The position numbers and the translations under genes were made by a program. A stretch of DNA of 64,000 bases, from NCBI RefSeq assembly GCF_027922145.1, contig NZ_BSFC01000035.1, positions 1-64,000 on the forward strand. The letters run 5' to 3'. Positions 52,742 through 61,288 of the stretch are shown piece after piece; position 1 is the first letter of the stretch; each line of letters opens with the position of its first letter. The notes beneath the pieces were generated by a model. That model had not been told where the DNA came from and did no database searches. It saw nothing but the letters and a program-made list of their open reading frames with translations. Source of the stretch: Novosphingobium resinovorum. Lineage in GTDB: Bacteria; Pseudomonadota; Alphaproteobacteria; Sphingomonadales; Sphingomonadaceae.

Positions 52742-54175
52742 ATGAAGCATTCATTTCGTAACATTGGCCGTAACCTCGTCCTTGCCGGCACCGCTCTTGG
52801 CCTGTCGGGCATGGCTTCCGCCGCCGCGCCCGAGCGCGATGCCGCAGTGCCGCGCACCGACCGCCACGAGTGGATCGCGGGCGGCACCAACACCGATCAC
52901 ACCCCGCGCATGATCCCCGAGCGGCCCGAAGCGGCCACTGGACCGGTCACCGTGCTGCGCGGCGGCTTCGTCTTCGACACGCAGTCCCTTCGGGTCGCAC
53001 CGGGAAGCGTGGTGATGCAGGGTCGGCGGGTCATTGCCGTGCTGTCTGCGGACAGCACCGCGTGGCCCGCCGATGCTAAAGTGATCGACGTGACCGGCAA
53101 GTTCGTGATGCCCGGCCTGATCGACATGCACGTGCACCTGACGTACCCGGACAACGATACGCCCTACGACGTGCAGGCCGAGGACGCCGACGGCGTGCTG
53201 CGCGGCGAACGCAACCTGCGCTGGTTCATCGAGGCGGGCTTCACGTCCGTGCGCGATCTCAACGGCGTGGGCGATGCGCCTTATCGTCTGGCCGACTGGG
53301 CGGCGCAGGATGCCATCCCTTCGCCGCGCGTGTTCACCGCCGGGCACATCATCACCGGCACCGGCGGCCATGCCACCGAACGTCCGGTACGCCCCTCACA
53401 CGGCCCCGACTATGCCTGGGAACGCAACGGCGCCGACGCCTGGCGCGCCGCCGTGCGTGAGACGTTCAAGAAAGGCGCCAGCGTCATCAAGGTCGCCAGC
53501 CACTTTGCCCCGGACGAGATCCAGGCGGCGGTGGACGAGGCGCATCGCCTTGGCCTCAAGGTGACGTGCGACTGCGAGACGATCTACACCCAGATGGCGG
53601 TGGAAGCAGGCATCGACATGATCGAGCATCCGCTTCCGCGCACCGACAGGACCATTGCCGAAATGGCGCAGCATCACACCGCCTCGGTGCCGACGCTGCA
53701 GGTCTACCAGAACGTGCTCGACCGCGCGGGCGGCTTCTGGGATTCGACCTCGCGCCGCTTCACGATGACCTCGGACGCGAACTTCGCGCTGTTCCAGAAG
53801 ATGAAGAAGGCGGGCATCGTCATGGGCGTGGGCACCGACACGATCGGTGATGCGAACAAAATGATCCCCAACATCTACCTCGCCGAACTCAAGTGGTTCG
53901 TGAAGGGCGGCTACACGGTCCCGCAGGCGCTGCAGGCGGCGACGCTGACGAACGCGAAGCTGCTGGCGATGGACGACCTCATCGGCTCGATCCAGCCCGG
54001 CAAGCTGGCCGACGTGATCGTGGTGGACGGTCGCCCCGATCAGGACATCGACGCGCTGCGCAAGGTATCGATGGTGTTCAAGGATGGGCGCATGATGGTG
54101 AAGGACGGCGCCGTCGTCATTCCGCCGCATGTTCCCGTGCCGCTGCCCAAGCCTTCGCCCGCCGAAGCCCCCTAA
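52742..54175 (+). CDS. Exported amidohydrolase (imidazolonepropionase/Xaa-Pro dipeptidase-like)
   Basis: A metal-dependent amidohydrolase of about 477 residues with a signal peptide (NLVLAGTALGLSGMASAAAP). The metal-binding HxH is in GLIDMHVHLTYPDN (near 125-138). A carboxylated Lys or Glu candidate lies in ASVIKVASHF (near 248), His residues in IEHPLPRTD (near 297) and the catalytic Asp in GVGTDTIGDA (near 362). It resembles the periplasmic prolidase-like and imidazolonepropionase-like branch that cleaves dipeptides or N-acyl amino acids. ATG 52742 gives a compact signal peptide; ATG 52724 is six codons longer. It is the first structural gene after iclR and is followed by a transporter. Confidence 0.85.
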   Translation: MKHSFRNIGRNLVLAGTALGLSGMASAAAPERDAAVPRTDRHEWIAGGTNTDHTPRMIPERPEAATGPVTVLRGGFVFDTQSLRVAPGSVVMQGRRVIAVLSADSTAWPADAKVIDVTGKFVMPGLIDMHVHLTYPDNDTPYDVQAEDADGVLRGERNLRWFIEAGFTSVRDLNGVGDAPYRLADWAAQDAIPSPRVFTAGHIITGTGGHATERPVRPSHGPDYAWERNGADAWRAAVRETFKKGASVIKVASHFAPDEIQAAVDEAHRLGLKVTCDCETIYTQMAVEAGIDMIEHPLPRTDRTIAEMAQHHTASVPTLQVYQNVLDRAGGFWDSTSRRFTMTSDANFALFQKMKKAGIVMGVGTDTIGDANKMIPNIYLAELKWFVKGGYTVPQALQAATLTNAKLLAMDDLIGSIQPGKLADVIVVDGRPDQDIDALRKVSMVFKDGRMMVKDGAVVIPPHVPVPLPKPSPAEAP

Positions 54176-54194
54176 GACGCAAGGAAGACCTGCC

Positions 54195-55511
54195 ATGACG
54201 ACTACGGCGCTTCCCGCCGAGGGACCTGTTGCGTGTTCGGTTCCGGGCCGCAAGGACATTGCGAGGGCCCTGGCCTCGGCGATGATCGGCAACTGGTTCG
54301 AGTTGTTCGACTTCATCATCTACGGCTACTTCGCCGCGCAGATCGGCATCGCCATGTTCCCGGCCGCCGATCCGGTGACGACGATCCTCTCCAGCTTCGC
54401 GACGTACGGCGTCGGCTTCGTGATGCGCCCGGTCGGCTCGATGGTGCTGGGATCGATGGGCGACCGCTTCGGGCGCAAGTCGGCGCTGGTGCTGACGATG
54501 ATGCTGATGGCGGGCGCGACATGTGCGACGGGGCTGATCCCGACTTATGCTTCTGTAGGCCTGGTGGCGCCTTGTGCGCTCGTTGTGTGCCGTTTGGTGC
54601 AGGGTTTTGCGGCCGGCGGCGAGTGGGGCGGGGCGACCACGTTCCTCGTCGAGTACGCGCCCGCCCACCGGCGCGGCCTGTTCGGCGCGCTGCAGCAGTT
54701 GAGCACCAGCCTCGCGGTGGTCTCCGCCGTGCTGGTGGCGCTGACGCTGAATTCGGTGCTTTCGGCCGAGGACCTGCAGGCGTGGGGCTGGCGCGTGCCC
54801 TTCGTGCTGGGCATCCTGATCGCGCCTTTGGGCTTCTACCTACGCGCGAAAGTCCCTGAAACCCCGTACTTCAAAGCCGAACGCGAAGTGCCCGAGCACC
54901 CCTTGCGCGAGGCTCTGACGATCCACCGCCGCACCGTGCTGACGATCGCGGGCATGGTCGTGATCTGGACCGTGGCGGGCTATACCTACGGCACTTTCCT
55001 CGTCAGCTTCGCCAGCCAGGTGCTGGAAGTGCCCTCGCGCTACGCGCTGCTCGGCACCCTGACCGGCGCGCTGTGCAATGTCGCGGTGATCCCGCTGGCG
55101 GGCTGGGCTTCGGACAAAGTCGGGCGCAAGCCCTTCCTGCTGGTGAGCGCCGGCGGTTTCGCGATCGTCTCGATCCCGCTCTTCCTGTTCATGGCGGAGG
55201 CGCGCAGCGGCATCTCCGTCATTACGGCAACCGCAGTGGCCGGCGTTTTCTCCGGCCTCTTCAGCGGCACCGCGCCGACGTACTTGTGCGAACTGCTGCC
55301 GACCCGGGTGCGCTACACCGCGCTGTCGATGGGCTACAACGGCGCGGTCATGCTGTTCGGCGGTTTCGCGCCCTTCATCGCGACGCTGCTGGTGCGTGTG
55401 ACCGGGGTGACCATCGCCCCGGCCTTCTACGTCACGGCCGCTGCCCTGCTTTCCTTCCTCGTGATCGCCTTCGTGCGCCCCCCCGATCCTGCAAAGGCCA
55501 TCGACCGATGA
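54195..55511 (+). CDS. MHS-family MFS transporter (metabolite:H+ symporter)
   Basis: A 438-residue permease of the metabolite:H+ symporter family (KgtP, CitA, ProP relatives). Family marks are GNWFELFDFIIYGYFAAQIG near 33-52, RPVGSMVLGSMGDRFGRKSA near 78-97 (motif A) and RLVQGFAAGGEWGGATTFL near 133-151. It would import a dicarboxylate, betaine-like or peptide-derived product with protons. Ribosome site AAGGAAG. Its stop overlaps the M14 peptidase start (ATGA), beginning a coupled chain of six genes ending with the Lrp regulator. Confidence 0.92.
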   Translation: MTTTALPAEGPVACSVPGRKDIARALASAMIGNWFELFDFIIYGYFAAQIGIAMFPAADPVTTILSSFATYGVGFVMRPVGSMVLGSMGDRFGRKSALVLTMMLMAGATCATGLIPTYASVGLVAPCALVVCRLVQGFAAGGEWGGATTFLVEYAPAHRRGLFGALQQLSTSLAVVSAVLVALTLNSVLSAEDLQAWGWRVPFVLGILIAPLGFYLRAKVPETPYFKAEREVPEHPLREALTIHRRTVLTIAGMVVIWTVAGYTYGTFLVSFASQVLEVPSRYALLGTLTGALCNVAVIPLAGWASDKVGRKPFLLVSAGGFAIVSIPLFLFMAEARSGISVITATAVAGVFSGLFSGTAPTYLCELLPTRVRYTALSMGYNGAVMLFGGFAPFIATLLVRVTGVTIAPAFYVTAAALLSFLVIAFVRPPDPAKAIDR

Positions 55512-58303
55512 GACTGACCCGCGCTCCCCTCCTCGCCACCTGCCTGACGCTGGCAACGCCTGCACTGGCGCAGGAAAAGCCGGTGCCGACCCCGGAACAA
55601 GTGCTTGGCCACCCGATGGGCGAGGATCGCTACGTCCCGTCCTACGACGGCATGATGGCCTACTGGAAGGCCGTTGCCGCATCCAGCGACCGGGTGAAGT
55701 TGGTCGACATCGGCCCCAGCACCGAGGGACGCAGGCAGGTCATGGCGGTCGTCTCCTCGCCGGAAAACCTTGCCAAGCTGGACGCATACCGCGAGACAAG
55801 CCGCGCGCTCGGCGCTGCCGAGGGCATCGATGCGGCGAAGGCCCGCGTCATGGCGGCCACCGGGAAGGCGCTGGTCTGGATCGACGGCGGCCTCCACGCC
55901 AGCGAGGTCGAGGCGCAGACCGCGCTGATCGCGCAGGTCCACGATCTGGTTTCGTCCGACGACCCAGAGGCGCGCAAGATCCGCGACAACGTCGTCACCC
56001 TGTTCGTGCCGGACAACCCGGACGGCCAGCAGTTCGTGGCCGACTGGTACATGCGCTTCAAGGATCCGATGAAGCGCGAGGCGGACTTCAAGTCGCTGCC
56101 GCGCCTCTACCATCCCTACGTCGGGCACGACAACAACCGTGACTTCTTCCTCGCCACGCAGGTCGAGACGCAGAACATGGTGCGCGTGCTCTATCGCGAC
56201 TGGCGCCCGCAGATCGTGATGAACCAGCACCAGACGGGCCCCGCGGGCACCGTGCTGTTCCTCCCGCCGTTCCGCGATCCGTTCAATTACCACTACGAGC
56301 CGCTGGTGATCTCCAGCCTCGACGAAGTGGGTGCCACGCTGCAGAGCCGCCTGCTGTCGGAGAACAAGGGCGGCGCCACCACCCGCAGCGGCGCGCACTA
56401 CGACACCTGGTACAACGGCAACCTGCGCACCTCGACGTACTTCCACAACGCGGTGGGCATCCTCGTCGAGATCATCGGCAGCCCGGTGCCCGAGACGATC
56501 CCCTTCGTTCCCGAGCGGCAGGTGCCCGGCAACGATCAGGCGCTGCCCGCGAAGCCCGGCCCGTGGAGCATGGCGCAATCGGTGTCCTACAGCCTCTCGC
56601 TCGCGCGCGGACTGCTGACCTATGCGGCCAACAACCGCGAGAAATTGCTGTTCGACCGCTGGCAGATGGGCGCCAATGCCATCGCCAAGGGCTCGACCGA
56701 CAGCTGGACGATCTCGAAGGACCGCATCGAGGCCGCCCATGCGGCGCTGGCCGAGCGCGGCGGCAAGCCCAAGCCGGTGCGCACGCGCGGCTGGAGCGAG
56801 ATCGACGCCGACCTCTACGACACGGTGCTGCATGATCCGGCGCAGCGCGATGCGCGGGCCTATATCGTCCCGATCGACCAGCACGATTTTCCGACGACCG
56901 CGAAGTTCCTCACCTCGCTCTCGCGCCTCGGCGTGGAGATGGGCCGGGCGGAGGAGCCGTTCACCGCCGCAGGCAAGACCTGGCCGGCTGGCACCTACAT
57001 CGTCCCCGCCGCGCAGGCCTACCGCGCCCATGTGCTCGACATGTTCGAGCCGCAGCACTACCCGAACAACTTCGCCTATCCGGGCGGTCCGCCGATCCCG
57101 CCGGCCGACGCTTCGGGCTATACCCCGGCGTTTCAGGCGGGCGTGGAGTTCGCCCGCGCGCTTGATCCGGTGGGGGTGAAGGTGCGCCCGGTTAGCGGAG
57201 AGATCGCGCCCGATGCGCAGCCGATCGCGGATGCGGGCGTGGAGGGCACCTCCGGCGGCTGGCTCGTCAGCCATGACCAGAACGACGCCTTCCGTCTCGT
57301 CAACCGTCTCCAGGCGGCGGGCATCGCGGTGAGCGCGTACAAGACGCCGCTCGCTGTTGCCGGACGTGCCGTAGAGCCGGGCGCATGGTTCGTGCCTGTG
57401 TCCCCCAAGGCGCGCGGCATCGTCGAGGAAGGCGCGAAGTCACTCGGCCTCACCGTGCAAGCGGTCGCTGCCGCGCCGCAGGGCGAGCGGCTTGCCGTGA
57501 AGAAGCCGCGCGTCGCCGTGGTCGATCTCTACGGCGGCCTCCATCCCACCGGCTGGCTGCGCTGGATTCTCGACGGGCAGGAACTGCCGTACTCGATCGT
57601 CTACCCGCAGGAACTCGACAAGGGCGGCCTCGCGAAGTCGTACGACATCGTCGTCGTGCCCGATGCTGCTATCCCGAATGCCCGCTCGGGCGTGGACGGC
57701 GGCATGTTCCGTGGCCGCTTCGACAGCGTCCAGCCCGATCCCAAGGACATGCCCGCCAAGTACCGCGCCTCGCTGGGTGACATCAGCGCGGAAAAGACCA
57801 TCCCTGCGCTCAAGGCTTTTGCCGACGCGGGCGGCACGCTGCTGGCGATGGGGTCTTCCTCGTCCGGCCTCGCCGCCGCGCTGAAGTTGCCGGTTGCCGA
57901 TCCGCTGCTGGTGGAGAAGGACGGCAAGCGCGTGCCGCTGTCGAACACCCAGTTCTACGTGCCCGGCGCCGTGCTGACGGCCGATGCCAATTCGGCGGAC
58001 CCGATCGCCTGGGGCCTCAATCCCAAGGTGGACCTGTTCTACGATTCCAGCCCGGTCTTCCGTCCGACCGCACCCGGCACCTCGGTCGCGGTGTCGTTCG
58101 GTGAGGGCGCGCTGCTGCACAGCGGCTGGGCCTGGCATCCCGAATACCTGAAGGACACCGCCGCCGTGCTCACCGTCCCGCAGGGCAAGGGCAAGGTCGT
58201 GCTCATCGGTCCCGAGATAGCCCTGCGCGCCCAGACTCAGGGCGCTTTCAAGATTCTGTTCAACGCCATCGCGCTCTCCGCCGCGCGTCCTCAAGGAAAG
58301 TAA
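55508..58303 (+). CDS. Exported M14-family zinc carboxypeptidase
   Basis: A 931-residue exported metallopeptidase. The signal peptide is RAPLLATCLTLATPALAQ. The M14 zinc motif is GGLHASEVEAQ (His and Glu near 129 and 132). VPDNPDGQQFV (near 165) and QIVMNQHQTGPAGTVLFLPP (near 238-257) follow, with a probable catalytic Glu in GILVEIIGSP (near 321). The C-terminal 400 residues contain a class I glutamine-amidotransferase-like fold (VAVVDLYGGLHPTGWLRWIL), a common extra domain in this M14 subgroup. It would trim peptides or a peptide-like amide in the periplasm. Coupled by ATGA to the transporter gene and one base from the next gene. Confidence 0.9.
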   Translation: MRLTRAPLLATCLTLATPALAQEKPVPTPEQVLGHPMGEDRYVPSYDGMMAYWKAVAASSDRVKLVDIGPSTEGRRQVMAVVSSPENLAKLDAYRETSRALGAAEGIDAAKARVMAATGKALVWIDGGLHASEVEAQTALIAQVHDLVSSDDPEARKIRDNVVTLFVPDNPDGQQFVADWYMRFKDPMKREADFKSLPRLYHPYVGHDNNRDFFLATQVETQNMVRVLYRDWRPQIVMNQHQTGPAGTVLFLPPFRDPFNYHYEPLVISSLDEVGATLQSRLLSENKGGATTRSGAHYDTWYNGNLRTSTYFHNAVGILVEIIGSPVPETIPFVPERQVPGNDQALPAKPGPWSMAQSVSYSLSLARGLLTYAANNREKLLFDRWQMGANAIAKGSTDSWTISKDRIEAAHAALAERGGKPKPVRTRGWSEIDADLYDTVLHDPAQRDARAYIVPIDQHDFPTTAKFLTSLSRLGVEMGRAEEPFTAAGKTWPAGTYIVPAAQAYRAHVLDMFEPQHYPNNFAYPGGPPIPPADASGYTPAFQAGVEFARALDPVGVKVRPVSGEIAPDAQPIADAGVEGTSGGWLVSHDQNDAFRLVNRLQAAGIAVSAYKTPLAVAGRAVEPGAWFVPVSPKARGIVEEGAKSLGLTVQAVAAAPQGERLAVKKPRVAVVDLYGGLHPTGWLRWILDGQELPYSIVYPQELDKGGLAKSYDIVVVPDAAIPNARSGVDGGMFRGRFDSVQPDPKDMPAKYRASLGDISAEKTIPALKAFADAGGTLLAMGSSSSGLAAALKLPVADPLLVEKDGKRVPLSNTQFYVPGAVLTADANSADPIAWGLNPKVDLFYDSSPVFRPTAPGTSVAVSFGEGALLHSGWAWHPEYLKDTAAVLTVPQGKGKVVLIGPEIALRAQTQGAFKILFNAIALSAARPQGK

Positions 58304-58304
58304 G

Positions 58305-59138
58305 ATGCTGCGCGCAGCCGTCATCCAGCTCAATACCCGCAGCGACAAGGCCGCCAACCTCGCCGCCATCGAGGCCGCCGTGCGCGAATGCGTGGCGAAG
58401 GAGCGCCCCGACTGGGTGCAGCTTCCCGAGCATTGCGAATGGCTTGGCGGCTCTGCCGGTGCCCCCGCCGTCGCCGAGCCTTACCGCGATGGCGACACCT
58501 GGACGCTGCTCTCGCGCCTGTCCCGCGAACTGAAGGTGTGGATCCACGGCGGCTCGTTCTACGAGCAGTCGGACAATCCCGGCCGTGCCTACAACACCAC
58601 CGTCGTCTTCGACCGCGACGGCGTTGAACAGGCCCGCTACCGCAAGATCCACCTGTTCGATGTGACCACCGCCGACGGCGCCAAGTTCCACGAATCCGCC
58701 ACCGTCGATCCCGGCAAGGCAATCGTCACCTACGATTGCGAGGGCGTCACCGTCGGCTGCTCGATCTGTTACGACGTGCGCTTTCCGGAACTTTATCAGC
58801 AGCTGGCGAGGCAGGGCGCGCAATTGATCGCCGTGCCCGCCGCCTTCACCCTGCTGACCGGCAAGGACCACTGGGAAGTCCTGCTGCGCAGCCGTGCGAT
58901 CGAGACCGAATGCTGGGTCGCCGCCGCAGGCCAGTGGGGCACATACCAGACGCCTGCGGGCGAGCGGCAGTCGTTCGGCCAATCCATGATTATCGATCCG
59001 TGGGGAACCGTCGTTTCGCGCGTGTCCGAAGGGCTGGGCAGTGCGTCCGCCGCCATCGACATGGGCATCCTGAACCGCGTGCGCAGCCAGATTCCGGTCG
59101 CTGCGAACAAGGCCATCCGCATCGAGGCGTCGCTATGA
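58305..59138 (+). CDS. Carbon-nitrogen hydrolase (nitrilase superfamily, omega-amidase-like)
   Basis: A 277-residue nitrilase-superfamily amidase with the full triad: Glu42 in QLPEHCEW, Lys114 in RYRKIHLF and Cys155 in CSICYDVRFPE. Relatives include Nit2/omega-amidase and deaminated-glutathione amidase. It hydrolyses a small amide in the cytosol. Ribosome site AAGGAAAG. Its stop overlaps the creatininase-family start (ATGA). This intact enzyme contrasts with the degenerate nitrilase-fold protein at 29725-30726. Confidence 0.92.
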   Translation: MLRAAVIQLNTRSDKAANLAAIEAAVRECVAKERPDWVQLPEHCEWLGGSAGAPAVAEPYRDGDTWTLLSRLSRELKVWIHGGSFYEQSDNPGRAYNTTVVFDRDGVEQARYRKIHLFDVTTADGAKFHESATVDPGKAIVTYDCEGVTVGCSICYDVRFPELYQQLARQGAQLIAVPAAFTLLTGKDHWEVLLRSRAIETECWVAAAGQWGTYQTPAGERQSFGQSMIIDPWGTVVSRVSEGLGSASAAIDMGILNRVRSQIPVAANKAIRIEASL

Positions 59139-59959
59139 ACTGCGTTCGCCCGCACGCCCTGCAGGACCTGAGTCACGCCGCTTTCGCCGCGCGCATCGCG
59201 CAGGACCGCCCGGTGATCGTCCTGCCGCTGGGCAGCCAGGAGGAGCAGGGGCCTCATGCGCCGATGGGCGATTTCGTCGCCGCCGAGCGCATCGCCATGG
59301 CAGCCGCCGAAGCGGCGGGTGCGGTCTGCGCGCCGGTGCTGCCGTTCGGGTTTGCTGAGTTCTTCCGGGGCTTCCCCGGCGGCATGCAACTGCGCGGATC
59401 GACCTTCCGCGCGGTGCTGCGCGACATGATCGACAGCTTCCTCGACCACGGCCTCGACCGCATCGTCATCGTCAACGGCCATTCCACCAACGCGCCGCTG
59501 ATCGCCGAAGTGGTCCACGCGGTGCGCCGCGAGACGGGCGTGGTCATTCCCGCCGTCCATCTCTGGCGCTCGCTGCCTGAGACGGTGTGGCAGGAGGCCC
59601 ATGGCGACAAGGCTGCTGCCGCACGCGGCCATGGCGCCGATCCGGTGACCTCGGTGATGATGTACCTCGCCCCCGGGCTCGTTGGCGAGGCGAAGTCGGG
59701 GCCCACCCCGCGCAAGCCCGTGTTCGGGCTGCCGTCCGACCCGCACTTCGCCAGCGCGCAGTTTGGCGGCGTATCCGTGGACCTGCCGCTCGATGCTACC
59801 GAAGTGGCGGACGACGGCGTCGGCTCGGGCGATCCCTCGCTGTCGAGCGCGCGGGCAGGGCAGGTGTTCACCCGCTTCCTCGTCGGCCACGTCGCCGATT
59901 TCCTGCGTCACTTTGCCAAGTGCGATCCGCGCCGCCCCGAAGCGGCGCCGGGAGAATGA
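59135..59959 (+). CDS. Creatininase-family amidohydrolase
   Basis: A 274-residue member of the creatininase/MftE family, metal-dependent cyclic-amide or peptide hydrolases. Metal-site segments are PLGSQEEQGPHAPMGDFVAA (Glu near 32, His near 36, Asp near 41), NGHSTNAPL (His near 120) and the C-terminal SSARAGQVF. Relatives hydrolyse creatinine, 3-dehydro-scyllo-inosose or the mycofactocin precursor peptide. ATG 59135 overlaps the upstream stop; its stop overlaps the next start. It may open a cyclic amide or cleave a terminal residue in the pathway. Confidence 0.88.
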   Translation: MNCVRPHALQDLSHAAFAARIAQDRPVIVLPLGSQEEQGPHAPMGDFVAAERIAMAAAEAAGAVCAPVLPFGFAEFFRGFPGGMQLRGSTFRAVLRDMIDSFLDHGLDRIVIVNGHSTNAPLIAEVVHAVRRETGVVIPAVHLWRSLPETVWQEAHGDKAAAARGHGADPVTSVMMYLAPGLVGEAKSGPTPRKPVFGLPSDPHFASAQFGGVSVDLPLDATEVADDGVGSGDPSLSSARAGQVFTRFLVGHVADFLRHFAKCDPRRPEAAPGE

Positions 59960-60615
59960 CGTTCGATCGCCATCCGATGCCCCCGCAGGCCGCGCTCCAT
60001 CTGGTGCACGGTCTGTCTCGCGTGGAGACTTCGACGCTGGGGCACTGGCGGCTATGGGGCCTGTGCGATCCGGCGCTACGGCCGCTCGCACCCGGCATGA
60101 AGGCGTGCGGAACGATCGTCACGCTCGCTCTGTCTGGTCCGGACGGCGCGCTGCTGCACGAGGCGCTCTCGCATCTGCGCGGGGGCGACGTGCTGGTGAT
60201 CGACCGGCTTGGCGACACCCGCCATGCTGCGGTTGGCGGCGTGGTCGCGGCGGCGGCGATGCTGCGCGGGATCGCGGGCATCGTCGTCGATGGTCCCGTG
60301 GCGGACCTCGGCGAAATTCTCGAGACCGGGCTGCCGGTCTGGGCGCGCGGGGTGAGTGCGCGCACCACCCGGCGGCTGGGCCTCGGCGGGCGGTTCAATG
60401 CTGCGGTCAGCGTCGGCGGCGTGGTCGCGCGGCCGGGCGACATCGCGCTGTGCGATGCGGACGGCGTGGTCTTCCTCTCGCCCGAGGACGCGGCGGGAGA
60501 CATCGACCGCGCCGAGGCCGCCGTGCGCCGCGAGACGCTGATCCGCGACGGGCTGGCCAAGGGCATTGCGCTCGAAGACCTGCTCGCCCCGCCTGCGCTG
60601 GCGGAGGCACGCTGA
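59956..60615 (+). CDS. RraA-family protein (HMG/CHA aldolase-like) lacking the conserved Arg
   Basis: A 219-residue RraA/aldolase-fold protein. Class II pyruvate aldolases of this fold (4-hydroxy-4-methyl-2-oxoglutarate aldolase) carry an Arg-Asp pair followed two residues later by Glu. Here the segment reads VDGPVADLGEI (Ala116, Asp117, Glu120), so Asp and Glu are kept and the Arg is lost. Substrate binding through that Arg is therefore not possible, and the function may differ (regulatory, or another lyase). Coupled by ATGA to the creatininase gene and by TGATG to the Lrp gene. Confidence 0.82.
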   Translation: MTFDRHPMPPQAALHLVHGLSRVETSTLGHWRLWGLCDPALRPLAPGMKACGTIVTLALSGPDGALLHEALSHLRGGDVLVIDRLGDTRHAAVGGVVAAAAMLRGIAGIVVDGPVADLGEILETGLPVWARGVSARTTRRLGLGGRFNAAVSVGGVVARPGDIALCDADGVVFLSPEDAAGDIDRAEAAVRRETLIRDGLAKGIALEDLLAPPALAEAR

Positions 60616-61130
60616 TGGCGCCCACCCTATCCGGCGCCCCATCCGGACGGCTGACGCTCGACGATGCCGATATCCGCATCCTCGGCGCGCTGCAGAAGGA
60701 CGGCACGCTGTCGGTCGCGGCGTTGTCGGAGGTCGTCCACCTGTCGCACAACAGCTGCTGGCGGCGGCTCAAGCGGCTGGAGGCTGCTGGCGCGATCACC
60801 GGCCGTGTGGCGCTGCTCGACCCGGTGAAGCTGGGGCTGGAACTGACCGCCTACGTCTCGATCCGCACCAGCGAGCACAGCGACGAATGGCTGCGCAGCT
60901 TCGCGCACGCGGTGGAGACGATGCCCGAGATCGTCGAGCTGTACCGCATGACCGGCGACGTGGACTACCTGATGAAGATCCGCGTCTCCAGCATCGCGGC
61001 CTACGACGCGGTCTACAAGAAGCTCATCGGCATGGTGAAGCTCACCGACGTCAGCTCCGCCTTCGCGATGGAGGAGATGAAGAACACCACCGAACTGCCC
61101 CTCGCGATGTCGCCCTGCAGGACCGGGTGA
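60615..61130 (+). CDS. Lrp/AsnC-family transcriptional regulator
   Basis: A 171-residue Lrp/AsnC regulator. Its N-terminal HTH is ADIRILGALQKDGTLSVAAL, then VHLSHNSCWRRLKRLEAAGA (near 40-60). The RAM effector domain follows, with VETMPEIVELYRMTGDVDYL (near 97-116) and FAMEEMKNTTELPL. Such proteins sense amino acids or related metabolites. It is co-translated with the catabolic genes (ATG shares a base with the upstream stop), so it probably autoregulates the operon or controls the MetC-like gene 158 bases downstream. Confidence 0.92.
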   Translation: MAPTLSGAPSGRLTLDDADIRILGALQKDGTLSVAALSEVVHLSHNSCWRRLKRLEAAGAITGRVALLDPVKLGLELTAYVSIRTSEHSDEWLRSFAHAVETMPEIVELYRMTGDVDYLMKIRVSSIAAYDAVYKKLIGMVKLTDVSSAFAMEEMKNTTELPLAMSPCRTG

Positions 61131-61288
61131 TGAATGTGCGGGTAATGAAGAATTCGGCGTGATGTCCATCACGGCATTTCGCGAGACGGCACGAAATCTG
61201 GGTGAGATCGTCAACGCCGCTACCGACTAGAAGATACGACAAGGCCGCGCGGGCTTCTAGCCGCGCAGGATAAGACAGGAATTTCAAA

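Noticed and set aside
61131..61288. Riboswitch (SAM-type) before the MetC-like gene
   Set aside because: Only short inverted repeats such as CGTGATG/CATCACG (61158-61173) are visible; no SAM aptamer core was recognised. A Lrp operator is as likely.
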